DNA from: an uncultured Clostridia bacterium
Lineage (GTDB): Bacteria; Bacillota; Clostridia; Oscillospirales; JAAYOS01
DNA length: 61,919 nucleotides
Assembly (NCBI GenBank): GCA_947593925.1
Contig: CANQDU010000011.1
Span: 1 to 61,919, forward strand
Direction: 5' to 3'
Positions within the stretch are counted from its first letter, which is position 1. Each line of letters begins with the position of its first letter. The notes under the pieces were generated by a model. It had not been told where the DNA came from. It saw only the letters and a list, made by a program, of their open reading frames with translations, and ran no database searches. Positions 1-7,740 of the stretch are shown here, one piece after another. Position numbers and translations under genes: made by a program.

Positions 1-2198
1 TGTTTGAAGTTCTTCATCCCCTCCGGGAAACAGCCGTTCTCCTGGCACCAGCTTTTGTACCGGGCATAGACCGTGGAAGTCAGCACCTCTGCAGCCTTGT
101 CCTCAACAAGGTTATCCTCGAAGAACAGCGCCATTTTGTCGCTGTCGTGCTGGTAACGGTCTGTAGCGTCCCGCACGGACTTTGGCAGATACAGTCCTTC
201 CTGCCGCAGGAGCCGGTAACCCTCCAGCAGCCAGTTGAGAATGGCGCTCTGGGCCTCGTCCTCGGCGAACTGCCGTTTCAGCGTGGTGTCGCGGGACTGC
301 TCATCGAAATGGCGGTCGAACGGGACGATGATGATGCGGTCGCTGGAAAACAGGGTCATATCGTTGACCACGGGCAGGTAGTTTGTGTTGATGTAGATCT
401 TGAACTGAGGACGGAAGTCAAAGCTATTCTCATGCAGGAAACGGGCGTTGAGGGTATCGTTGCCCGTCATTGCCTTGACCTTGGCGGCATCCATGACCAG
501 CCCTTTCCCCGGCTCCGGGATGTTCACAAAGCGGATACCGGCGAGGCGCGCGATGTCCTCGCTGGGCTGTGCACTGTTGGCATAGGTCTTCATGGAGATC
601 GTCTCCGGGCGGGAGGCGCAGCCGTAATCGCCCAGCACCTTCAGCACGCTCTCGCAGAGGGTCCCTTTGCCGTTGCGGGTGGTGACGCCGTAGAGGATGG
701 TCATGCACTCATGCCGCGTATCCCCGGTGAGTCCGTATCCCATGATCTTCTGGAGGAATTTCGCCCGCTCCTTATCGCCGCTCATGATCTCGTCGATATA
801 GGCGGAGAAGCGTTCCGACCGAGCGGTGGGGTCATATATGACCGGGCTTTTCTTAGTGAGGAGGTCCGTGCCGCGATGCTCGGTGAACTCACCCGTGTCG
901 ATGTGCAGAGTGCCGTTCCTGCAGTTGAAGATATAGATGTCAGAGTCGAAACTGCCGTAGGAGATGGGGTGATGCACCTGGGCGTCCTTGAGGATGTTGA
1001 CCCGGTTGGTATGGCTCTGCCAGCGGCTGGCGTATTTCATGTATGCCTTTCGTTTGTCCTCGTCCCTGATCTCCAGGGCAAAGGTGTACATGAGGTTGGC
1101 CAGTTCCATGCAGTATTTCATGGCGCGGAGGCTGCCCGTGTCCGGCTGCCAGATGCCGTCACCGTAGAAGAACCACATCTTCCGCTCCGGCACATAGCGC
1201 AGGCAGTCCTGATAAAAGTCCGCGAAGATATGTCCGGCACCGATGTCGTTCCACGGATATTTGGCAGCGTCCATAGGGTCAAGTTCCGCGAGACGCGCCA
1301 TACCGAAGTCCTCGCTTGCGGAGGGGACACGAATCGGCGTGTAGAAAGAAGTCATGCCGGAGAGCGCTTTGGAGATGGTGAGAGCGCCATAAGTATCCGT
1401 ACCGCGATAGGCGTCCCACTTGTCGCGCATCAAGCCGGACTTCCGAAACAGCCTGTCCATCTGCTCACGATCACCGCCGCACCAGAAAGCCAGTATGGAA
1501 CACAGGGCTGCGTCCGCCTCGCTGTGAGAGGCAAAGCCTGTGATGTCCCCGTGCCAGAGGCGTTGGAACTTCTCTCCATTCACCGCGCCAGACGCTTTTG
1601 TGATGACACTGTCATCGGAGAGAAAGCCGCCGGGGGCGGAAGTTCGGGACACGGGCTGTATGGGACGGCGCATATAGGTGTCGAGCAGCCATCTCAACGC
1701 CTCCGCCGTCTCCGTAACATCCGCACTGTTCAGGGCGTTGCCTGTCACCGTGAGGAAACGATGAGTTTGACCGGGGATGTAGACTTCGACGTTCCCTTTT
1801 TTGATATAGTAGGTCTTAGGGTCATAGGCAAAGCCGTCCGGCAGCAAGCAGAAGATACGCGCCCCGACCCCGGAGGGGCTGACTTCGGAATAGGTGCCGG
1901 AGAATCTGTCCATGATCTCCTGCGCCCAGGGGAGCGGTTTGCCGTCCTCGATGCAGTGGTCGAGGTCGATACCCACGATCCCGCCGCAGACGCAGATTCC
2001 GATGCCGTCATAGCCGGTCGCGGATACTGCCGTTTCAAAATCCGTAAAAGTGGAAAAATCGTCCACGCTGGCCCGGCGGGTCGTTCCGGGGATATACGGT
2101 ACCTTTGTCTGCCTGCCTCCGCGCTGTTCGTATTTCCAGTTGCAGAAACGCCCATTGGTTTTTAAGAACGGCGGTATATTTTCGCATTGAACTTGCAC
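1..2198 (-). CDS. Phage/plasmid primase, P4 family (C-terminus beyond window)
   Basis: This is an open frame from a GTG at 2198 running off the left edge (about 732 residues visible). The GTG has a good ribosome binding site (AAAGGAG, 7 nt upstream), whereas the nearby ATG at 2187 lies in another frame. The N-terminal part contains a GIVGIDLDHCI stretch typical of the primase/polymerase-like domain of mobile-element replication proteins. A P-loop (GVTTRNGKGT) about two thirds along fits the D5/P4 superfamily-3 helicase domain. Such proteins start replication of prophages, satellites and integrative elements, so it marks the left part as mobile. The last part lies outside the window, so completeness cannot be judged. 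A long plus-strand frame over the same bases is an antisense shadow. Confidence 0.88.
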   Translation of the reverse strand, partial: MQVQCENIPPFLKTNGRFCNWKYEQRGGRQTKVPYIPGTTRRASVDDFSTFTDFETAVSATGYDGIGICVCGGIVGIDLDHCIEDGKPLPWAQEIMDRFSGTYSEVSPSGVGARIFCLLPDGFAYDPKTYYIKKGNVEVYIPGQTHRFLTVTGNALNSADVTETAEALRWLLDTYMRRPIQPVSRTSAPGGFLSDDSVITKASGAVNGEKFQRLWHGDITGFASHSEADAALCSILAFWCGGDREQMDRLFRKSGLMRDKWDAYRGTDTYGALTISKALSGMTSFYTPIRVPSASEDFGMARLAELDPMDAAKYPWNDIGAGHIFADFYQDCLRYVPERKMWFFYGDGIWQPDTGSLRAMKYCMELANLMYTFALEIRDEDKRKAYMKYASRWQSHTNRVNILKDAQVHHPISYGSFDSDIYIFNCRNGTLHIDTGEFTEHRGTDLLTKKSPVIYDPTARSERFSAYIDEIMSGDKERAKFLQKIMGYGLTGDTRHECMTILYGVTTRNGKGTLCESVLKVLGDYGCASRPETISMKTYANSAQPSEDIARLAGIRFVNIPEPGKGLVMDAAKVKAMTGNDTLNARFLHENSFDFRPQFKIYINTNYLPVVNDMTLFSSDRIIIVPFDRHFDEQSRDTTLKRQFAEDEAQSAILNWLLEGYRLLRQEGLYLPKSVRDATDRYQHDSDKMALFFEDNLVEDKAAEVLTSTVYARYKSWCQENGCFPEGMKNFK

Positions 2199-2260
2199 GG
2201 TGTGTCTCCTTTCGTTTTTGTCCTTGGATGTTCCATTGGGGGAAATTGCCCAAGTGATCC

Positions 2261-2342
2261 GCTTTCCGCTATACGCAGAAAAAGGGATCGTTTTGTCAGG
2301 GTACTTTAGAGAACTTTTTTGCTTTCTCGCTATACGCAGAAA
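2261..2342. repeat. Pair of 21-22 bp direct repeats upstream of the primase gene
   Basis: Two near-identical copies of a sequence with core CGCTATACGCAGAAA start at 2261 and 2321, so they are 60 bp apart. They sit between the primase start and the leftward terminator. Their position suggests iteron-like binding sites for the primase or a regulator, but that is inference. Confidence 0.6.
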
Positions 2343-2370
2343 GAGAGGACATTTTGGGGCCCCTCATAAA

Positions 2371-2413
2371 CAAAAAAATAAGCCGCTTCGCAGAAAAATC
2401 TGCGAAACGACTT
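2371..2413 (-). terminator. Intrinsic terminator pointing toward the primase gene
   Basis: On the minus strand there is a 15-bp stem (two pairs are G-U) with a 4-base loop, followed by ATTTTTTTG. It lies between the divergent XRE promoter and the primase gene. It would stop leftward transcription before the primase, or act as an attenuator of it. Confidence 0.75.
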
Positions 2414-2421
2414 CTATAGGG

Positions 2422-2450
2422 TTGATTTTTTCACGATTTCGTGATATACT
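2422..2450 (+). promoter_or_regulatory. Sigma-A promoter with a palindromic operator filling the spacer
   Basis: TTGATT (2422-2427) and TATACT (2445-2450) are separated by 17 bp. The last 14 bp of the spacer (2431-2444) are the palindrome TCACGA-TT-TCGTGA. A bound dimer would block RNA polymerase. The first gene downstream, 38 bp away, encodes an XRE-type DNA-binding protein, so autorepression is the simplest reading. Confidence 0.8.
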
Positions 2451-2487
2451 AAGAAAAACTTTTAGAGTGTCCTGGGAGGTATAAAGC

Positions 2488-2811
2488 ATGGCTGTCAGTT
2501 ACAAACGGCTGTTCCATCTGCTGATCGACAGAGGAATAACGGTCGCACAACTCCAGCAAAATGCTGGATATAGTGCCAATATAACGACACGTCTAAAAAA
2601 CGATAGTTATGTATCAATGGAATCCATCGAGAAAATTTGTTGCACACTTGATTGTGGTGTAGATGATATTTTGGAATTCACTGCAGATAGCAATCAAAAG
2701 GAATTGCTTGTAAGTACCGTAAACGTGGTACCGAACGCGGTCATCTCTCTCGAACATTTATTACATTTGACAAAATCATGTATAACCAGGTTAATTGGCG
2801 AGATGAGTTGA
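2488..2811 (+). CDS. XRE/Cro-family transcriptional regulator with an abnormal C-terminus
   Basis: The protein is 107 aa. Residues about 3-66 form a small helix-turn-helix of the Cro/C1 type, with the ending TLDCGVDDILEF usual for the 65-75 aa regulators of this family. Residues after about 68 look unrelated. From about base 2690 the frame runs through DNA that, read in another frame, encodes the HNH remnant. The C-terminus is therefore probably a read-through of a recombination junction. It likely represses its own promoter through the palindrome at 2431-2444. The start has a moderate ribosome binding site (GGGAGG, 11 nt upstream). AT-rich composition marks it as acquired. Confidence 0.8.
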   Translation: MAVSYKRLFHLLIDRGITVAQLQQNAGYSANITTRLKNDSYVSMESIEKICCTLDCGVDDILEFTADSNQKELLVSTVNVVPNAVISLEHLLHLTKSCITRLIGEMS

Positions 2812-3317
2812 GTGGTAAGGACAAGAACGTGGCTCGTCGGGATTATGTTCCCGCCCTTTCCGAAGAAAACGGCTACTATAAGTATCGAGTTAACCGTGCT
2901 ATCAAAAAACTGCGGCAGTTCAATGACAAGTATAACAACTCCCGTTCCGAAGTTACTGATACAATGGCAATTGGAACCTCTGCAACACATATCCACCATA
3001 TTTTCCCCAGAAGTGATTTTGAAGAAATAGCAGATTATTTGGAGAATCTGATTGCGTTGACTTCCGGTCAGCATTTGCAAAAAGCTCACCCCGAAGGGAA
3101 TACCCAGGTGGTCGATCGGGACTTCCAGTACTTGTGCTTGATTTGTAAAACAGAAAGCATCAAGAAAAACATTCTGGAAAACTCTGGCGCTCCGGTAATT
3201 TACAGTTTTGATTGCTTTACCCATGTTTTGGCTGTAGGCTTAAAAAAGCCCATTTTTGAGGAGTTACCTGAAAATGATTTTGAGGCAGTCCTAAATCATA
3301 TTGAAGTCAGCTACTGA
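2691..3317 (+). pseudogene. HNH-nuclease C-terminal remnant, probably from a type II restriction enzyme
   Basis: The frame is open from 2691 (after a TAG at 2688) to 3317. The first ATG is at 2778 and has no ribosome binding site, while homologous-looking sequence continues upstream of it. The HNH signature is visible as HIHHIFPRSDF, then ENLIALT, then QHLQKAHP. From memory this block resembles the C-terminal HNH module of some type II restriction endonucleases (AlwI-like); no search was run. No methyltransferase lies next to it. I read it as a 5'-truncated fragment fused behind the XRE gene. If translated from 2778 (179 aa) it would still carry the whole HNH motif, so residual function is not excluded. 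Confidence 0.6.
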
Positions 3318-3381
3318 TAATTGTACGTTTATATTTTCGGTAGGAAAAAATATAATCCGCAGATAAAGAGGAGGATAGAAA

Positions 3382-5412
3382 ATGCGTTTGAGCAAAGTAC
3401 GTATCCAAGGATACCGCAGTATCATAGACACGGGATATTTCGATGTTGAAAATGATAAAACAATTTTGGTGGGTCCCAATGAGGCGGGCAAGACAGCAAT
3501 TTTGCAAGCGCTCCAAAAACTGAACCCGCCAGAGGGAACCAACCTTTTCGATCCACTGCGCGATTATCCCCGTGCGCGATATGACGAAGATATCAAAAAC
3601 GGTCAAATTGACCCTTCTTCCTTTACCGTAGTGGAAGGACATTTCGCTTTAGAGGATGCAGATAAGGCCGATATGCCCGAAGCATATCATAGTGTTACAT
3701 ACGTTTATGGTCGTCACTTGGACAACTCTGCTTGGCATCGGCTGGACGGAGGTCCAGATAGACTTGTATATTCGGAAATTGAAAAAGATATTCTGAGAAT
3801 ATGTCAGCATTATCAGGCTACGGCAGCATCAAAAGGTGAGCAAAGCTCGGTGCAGGATACCATTCAAAAAGAGTACGCTGCTCTTGTAGAAGGGTTGTCA
3901 AAAACCAGTATTATCACCGAAAAAAAGGCAGCGCAGGTCATCGCGTGGCTCAAGAAGAATCTGAAATACCTTGATGAGAATAATGCCACAGAAGAACGGC
4001 GATATGATAAAATCACTGATTTGCTTACACAGCCTATGGACCACGCAAGTGTACTAAAAAAGTGTGAGGAACGTCTCCCAAAATTTATTTTGTTTAGCAA
4101 TTATTTCAGAATCAGACCAGTGTTGCATTTACGAAAGCTTTCAGAGCGGATTGAAAAGAAAATGCTGGATGATGATCAATATGATTATGGTAATGTTTGC
4201 TTACTTAAGTTTTTGGGATTCTCCGCAAAGGAGCTTGCGGATGCCGGTGATACATCCAAGTATGATTTGAATAAACCCGATCAGTTTGAGAAGTATAAAG
4301 CGCAGCTTGACGATAGAGATTATCGTCTGAACGCAGCTACAATTCGCTTGACAAATGCTATCCGCGAGATTTGGAATCCTACGCAAGATAGTCGGGATGC
4401 GAACAAATTAAGAATCAAAGTTGATGGCCAGTATCTCAAGGTGGTTGTCGAAGACGATTTGGGTGTTGAAGTTGAACTTGACCAGCGTTCGGAAGGATTT
4501 CAATGGATGGTATCCTTCTATGTGGTATTTTTTGCGGAAGCAACAGATAAGCATAAAAATGCTATATTACTTTTGGATGAGCCCGGGCAAAGCTTGCACG
4601 CTCTGAAGCAGGCTGAATTTAGAGAAACCCTCACGAAGCTGAGCAATAAGAATCAAACAGTGTATACTACCCACTCTCCATTTTTGGTCGGGACTAATGA
4701 GTTGGACAAGGTTCGTGTTGTTGAAATGGTAGATAGGTCAACAGGCACAAAGGTTCATCTGTCTTTAACGGCATCTGATAGTGGAGCTATTTTGCCGCTA
4801 CAAGAAGCGTTAGGGTATGATCTTGCGCAAAGTATGTTCTTCCACAAGAAGAATCTTATTCTTGAAGGTCTGACGGATATGTGGTATTTGGAGGGACTAT
4901 CTGATTTATTGAAAGCCGACGGGAAGATTGGCATCAATGATCAAATTGCGCTAATCCCTGCCAATTGCGCAAGCAAAGTCGTGTATTTTGCGACTATTCT
5001 TCACGCGCAAAATCTAAAAGTTGCGGCGCTGTTGGATTCGGACGCTGAGGGCGAACAAGCAGCAAAGCAAGATACATTGGTAAACGCACTCGGTACCAAA
5101 CGGATATTAAGGACGAAAGATGCATATGCCGGTAGCGTAGCAAATGCAGAAATTGAGGATATGCTACGTGAAACGCTACTGGCGATTGCCAAGCAACAGT
5201 TGGGCTGGGAAGCTACTGCAATAGCTGAAGCTCAACCGTCGAGACCTATTGTTGATGTTATGGCAAGCGTTGCAAAAAAAGATTTTTCCAAATACAAATT
5301 AGCAAAGGCGTTTATCCGATGGTCACGTGATCATGATTTGAATGACCTAAAACCTCATGAAATTAAGCAGGCAGAAGATTTATTTACGAAAATTAATAAG
5401 GCTCTTTCTTAA
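3382..5412 (+). CDS. OLD-family ATP-dependent endonuclease (AAA ATPase plus TOPRIM)
   Basis: The protein is 676 aa. The N-terminus is an SMC/RecF-like ATPase with Walker A GPNEAGKT at residues 31-38, and Walker B ILLLDEP lies near residues 394-400. A TOPRIM nuclease domain follows, with the conserved Glu in LILEG near 493 and the DSD near 552-554. This is the layout of OLD nucleases and of GajA. No UvrD-like helicase (GajB) follows, so it is not a complete Gabija system. The ribosome binding site GAGGAGG precedes the ATG. The start lies 64 bp after the HNH remnant, with a TATAAT-like hexamer at 3351, so an own promoter is possible. AT-rich composition and a terminator at 5461 mark it as element cargo. 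Likely role: anti-phage defence (inferred from the family). Confidence 0.88.
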   Translation: MRLSKVRIQGYRSIIDTGYFDVENDKTILVGPNEAGKTAILQALQKLNPPEGTNLFDPLRDYPRARYDEDIKNGQIDPSSFTVVEGHFALEDADKADMPEAYHSVTYVYGRHLDNSAWHRLDGGPDRLVYSEIEKDILRICQHYQATAASKGEQSSVQDTIQKEYAALVEGLSKTSIITEKKAAQVIAWLKKNLKYLDENNATEERRYDKITDLLTQPMDHASVLKKCEERLPKFILFSNYFRIRPVLHLRKLSERIEKKMLDDDQYDYGNVCLLKFLGFSAKELADAGDTSKYDLNKPDQFEKYKAQLDDRDYRLNAATIRLTNAIREIWNPTQDSRDANKLRIKVDGQYLKVVVEDDLGVEVELDQRSEGFQWMVSFYVVFFAEATDKHKNAILLLDEPGQSLHALKQAEFRETLTKLSNKNQTVYTTHSPFLVGTNELDKVRVVEMVDRSTGTKVHLSLTASDSGAILPLQEALGYDLAQSMFFHKKNLILEGLTDMWYLEGLSDLLKADGKIGINDQIALIPANCASKVVYFATILHAQNLKVAALLDSDAEGEQAAKQDTLVNALGTKRILRTKDAYAGSVANAEIEDMLRETLLAIAKQQLGWEATAIAEAQPSRPIVDVMASVAKKDFSKYKLAKAFIRWSRDHDLNDLKPHEIKQAEDLFTKINKALS

Positions 5413-5460
5413 TGCGAGAAATACTTGGCCAATACGCTTAATTAATGACGTAATAACGGT

Positions 5461-5505
5461 AAAAGACCACACAGCAGACTTTGTAGCCTGTTGTGTGGTC
5501 TTTTA
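5461..5505. terminator. Bidirectional intrinsic terminator after the OLD nuclease
   Basis: Inverted repeat of about 16 bp (AAAAGACCACACA paired with TGTGTGGTCTTTT) with A-rich and T-rich flanks. It can terminate in both directions and closes the acquired gene block. Confidence 0.88.
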
Positions 5506-5586
5506 TTCTGCCTCGCTTGAAAGGTTGTCAGCCTAAATTTACTTGTTTTCGTAAATCCCTAAGTTCAACCCCCAAAAGTCGCGGCA

Positions 5587-5620
5587 TTTGTTTTGGTGAC
5601 CTAGCGGGGATTCGAACCCC
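5587..5620 (-). other. Probable attachment site: 34-bp copy of the tRNA-Lys 3' end
   Basis: These 34 bases are identical to 6011-6044, which cover the T-arm, acceptor 3' strand and CCA of tRNA-Lys plus the next few downstream bases. The rest of the tRNA is missing. Integrases of many genomic islands use tRNA 3' ends and leave such direct repeats. The AT-rich element ends just left of this copy. No integrase is visible in the window. Confidence 0.75.
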
Positions 5621-5731
5621 CCGGACGCGCCGGCTTCGCAGCGCGTCCGCGCGTGAGCGCAGATGTCCCACTCGCTCGTGCGGCTTCGCCGCACAACCGC
5701 GAGTGATGGACACGGGTGTCCGGGGTTCGAA
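5611..5731. repeat. Compound inverted repeat with tRNA T-arm sequence at both ends
   Basis: The ends TTCGAACCCC..GGAC (5611-5626) and GTCCGGGGTTCGAA (5718-5731) are inverted copies of the tRNA-Lys T-arm. Between them are nested hairpins: GGACGCGC with GCGCGTCC, and a CACTCGC/GCGAGTG stem holding GTGCGGC-TTC-GCCGCAC. It directly abuts the attachment-site copy. No gene is present. Confidence 0.65.
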
Positions 5732-5769
5732 CACATTCTCAAATTATCGGAAACAGCTGTAACGCATTT

Positions 5770-5978
5770 CCGCGCCGGTTCGCGCGGTTGAAGTTGCTTG
5801 CCGCAGGCAAGCAACTTCGCGCAGGGGATCCATAGCAATGTAGGGCTTTGCCCGCGAAGCGGACAAAGCTCACGAGGGCTGAATATGTGCCGATGAAGAA
5901 TTAGTCGGCGCCCTCGTGTTTGCCCCGAGCATTTTAATCGGAAGGGGTCCCCAAACGGCGCAACGCGCCGTTTGGGGA
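5770..5978 (+). repeat. Mosaic hairpin repeat, copy A
   Basis: Modules in order: GCGGTTGA followed by the AGTTGCTTGCC/GGCAAGCAACT hairpin; CGCGCAGGGG opening a stem; a CGAGGGC...GCCCTCG outer stem with an inner GCTTTG/CAAAGC stem; the closing GCCCC-GAGC; and finally CCCCAAACGGCG/CGCCGTTTGGGG. The CGAGGGC module sits inside the loop that in copy B (about 29135-29160) is only ATTCATT. Short frames over it are not genes. Confidence 0.8.
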
Positions 5979-5981
5979 AGC

Positions 5982-6019
5982 CAAAACAAAAAGCAGCCGT
6001 TCGGCTGCTTTTTGTTTTG
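5982..6019 (-). terminator. Terminator of tRNA-Lys, overlapping its CCA end
   Basis: A near-perfect palindrome (CAAAACAAAAAGCAGCCG and its complement around a 2-base centre) starts at the tRNA CCA. On the minus strand it ends in TTTTTGTTTTG. It separates the tRNA from repeat copy A. Confidence 0.85.
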
Positions 6020-6093
6020 GTGACCTAGCGGGGATTCGAACCCCGGACACCCTGCTTAAAAGGCAGGTGCTCTGCCGACTGAGCTACTAAGTC
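6018..6093 (-). tRNA. tRNA-Lys (anticodon TTT)
   Basis: 76 nt including encoded CCA. The acceptor pairs GACTTAG with CTAGGTC. The anticodon loop CTTTTAA sits on a TGCC/GGCA-type stem and the T-loop is TTCGAAT. Its 3' end served as an island integration site (34-bp duplicate at 5587-5620). Confidence 0.96.
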
Positions 6094-6192
6094 ACGACCG
6101 CTCGGCGCGCCGTCCGCAGCGTCCGCGCAGACAGTACCCCCGAGGCTATTTGTTATCATACCACACGAAAGGAAAATGCGCAAGAGGTATTT

Positions 6193-7401
6193 TCATTCTT
6201 TCCGCTCCGATCTGTTCAGAAGCAGTTTATACGTAATATCCATACCGAAAGCGCCGAGCGGCGCGGTTATGACTATTGAGAGCACCGCTACCGAGAGCAC
6301 GATATTTCCGCACGCCAGTCCGAGCGCCAACGGCACGCCGCCGATCGCCGCCTGGACCGTTGCTTTCGGGATGTACGCTATTACGCAGAACAGCTTCTCT
6401 CTGAAGCTCAGCTTCGCGCCGAGCATACAGAGCCACACTCCCACGGAGCGGAAAACAAGCGCCGCGAATATCATCGCCACGGCCATCGGCCCTGCTTCCA
6501 GCGTGTAACGGATGTCCACCGCGGCGCCGACGAGCACGAACAGGATAAGCTCTGCCGCGAGCCAAAGCTTTCCGCTCTTCTCCGCCAGATCTCCGCTTGC
6601 CTCCGGTCTGCACCGCATTCTTATCACGCATGCCATACTCATCACCGCAAGGAGGCCGGAAACCGAGACGATACCCTCAAGCCATGTTTCGACCGCCATC
6701 AGAAGGAATGCCGTGCCAAGCACGATTATCATCTTGTTGCTGCCCCGGATGCTCTTGCCGCTCCTGTGCGCCCGCTCGAAAAGCTCCGCAAGGACAAAGC
6801 CGACAATCATTCCGAGCATGATTCCAAGCAGTATCGAAACCGGTATGGCGATAAAATCCGCAAGCTCCGCCGCGCCGCCCTGCGCCATGCCGACAAGCGC
6901 CGAGAACAGCACTATCACAAACACATCGTCGAGGGACGCGCCGGCAAGTATGAGCTGCGGTATCCCCTTATCGGTTCCCCATCCGTCCTCAATAAGCTGC
7001 ACCATCTTCGGCACGACCACCGCCGGAGATACGGCTCCGAGCACCGCGCCGATTATAGCGGCCTCAAGCCGGGTAACGCCGAGAAGCGCGGGCGCGAACA
7101 GCACGAATGCCGCTATCTCGAAGCAGGCCGGGAGGAAAGACATCAAAAGTGCCGGTCTGCCTACCTTTTTGAGGTCGGAGATGTCAAGCGAGAGCCCCGC
7201 TTTTATCAGTATTATGATGAGCGCCATCCGGCGAAGATCGGCTGACACGTTGAGTATCGACGGATCAAGCAGGTCTAACATATACGGCCCCAGCAGAACC
7301 CCGGCAATGAGCATACCGACGATTCGCGGCAGTTTTATTTTCCTGCACAGCGTCGCCATCATCAGTCCGACAAGGAAAATAAACGCAAGGGAAGTCAACA
7401 T
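6193..7401 (-). CDS. CPA-family cation:proton antiporter controlled by a fluoride riboswitch
   Basis: 402 aa integral membrane protein with about 11-12 hydrophobic segments. It has the monovalent cation/proton antiporter fold, including the paired aspartates of the transport site in GASLDDVFVIV. The ATG is preceded by GAGGAG. Promoter and leader lie directly upstream, and the leader matches the crcB fluoride aptamer. Members of this antiporter family are established members of the fluoride-riboswitch regulon besides CrcB/Fluc and CLC-F. The simplest role is fluoride-stress relief, either exporting fluoride or balancing protons and cations; which of these cannot be read from sequence. It is monocistronic: tRNA-Lys and its flanking region follow. 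Confidence 0.88.
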   Translation of the reverse strand: MLTSLAFIFLVGLMMATLCRKIKLPRIVGMLIAGVLLGPYMLDLLDPSILNVSADLRRMALIIILIKAGLSLDISDLKKVGRPALLMSFLPACFEIAAFVLFAPALLGVTRLEAAIIGAVLGAVSPAVVVPKMVQLIEDGWGTDKGIPQLILAGASLDDVFVIVLFSALVGMAQGGAAELADFIAIPVSILLGIMLGMIVGFVLAELFERAHRSGKSIRGSNKMIIVLGTAFLLMAVETWLEGIVSVSGLLAVMSMACVIRMRCRPEASGDLAEKSGKLWLAAELILFVLVGAAVDIRYTLEAGPMAVAMIFAALVFRSVGVWLCMLGAKLSFREKLFCVIAYIPKATVQAAIGGVPLALGLACGNIVLSVAVLSIVITAPLGAFGMDITYKLLLNRSERKE

Positions 7402-7451
7402 AATATATACTCCTCACACGCAAAAAGCCGACGACTTTCTGCGAAATAAAA

Positions 7452-7521
7452 TCACAGAAGTCATCAGCTTCAAAAGCGGTTCAAGGCCGTAAGCCTTAGG
7501 GAGAACTTCATTCCCTTTATG
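7452..7521 (-). ncRNA. Fluoride riboswitch (crcB motif)
   Basis: Read on the minus strand, the leader starts GGGAATGAAGTTCTCCC, then a short variable hairpin, then GAACCGCTTTTGAAGC and TGATGACTTCTG. This is the order of conserved crcB-motif elements (GGnnATGnnG, AACCGCT, AGCTGATGAC). It begins within a few nt of the predicted transcription start. Downstream, GACTTCTGTG can pair with CGCAGAAAGTC, overlapping the aptamer 3' side, which gives a candidate switch. Terminator versus start-site masking is not resolved. Confidence 0.85.
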
Positions 7522-7524
7522 GCC

Positions 7525-7553
7525 ATTATACAGCGGCTTTTTCAGAAATGCAA
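7525..7553 (-). promoter_or_regulatory. Sigma-A promoter of the antiporter
   Basis: TTGCAT, 17-bp spacer, TATAAT on the minus strand. The predicted start near 7518 places the fluoride aptamer at the RNA 5' end and leaves a leader of about 115 nt. Confidence 0.85.
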
Positions 7554-7648
7554 TACCCGTTTTGCATGGCGGCCGCGCCCCGCTTCCCGCCGTCACCATG
7601 CTAACCGCCCCCGTTTTCTCGAAAATTCGGGAAATTTCGCCAAAAGTC

Positions 7649-7678
7649 TTGACTTTGCCCCGTTAGATAAAATATAAT
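7649..7678 (+). promoter_or_regulatory. Sigma-A promoter of the lipoprotein gene
   Basis: TTGACT, 18-bp spacer, TATAAT. The leader to the ATG at 7741 is about 55 nt. Confidence 0.8.
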
Positions 7679-7740
7679 ACGGTATCCGACGGTTTTTGAC
7701 ACGGTTCGGCCGTGTTTATTCGTTCTTTGGAGGGTTTTGT

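Noticed and set aside
147..2165. 672-aa open frame on the plus strand
   Set aside because: It is antisense to the primase frame, which shows family motifs, a ribosome binding site and runs off the window edge.
2200..2484. 94-aa plus-strand frame before the XRE gene
   Set aside because: It runs through direct repeats, a terminator and the XRE promoter, and lacks a ribosome binding site.
3382..5412. Gabija system (GajAB)
   Set aside because: GajA-like nuclease present but no UvrD-like helicase; a terminator follows directly.
5588..5664. Second tRNA-Lys gene
   Set aside because: Only the 3' end (T-arm, acceptor strand, CCA) is present; no anticodon or D-arm follows.
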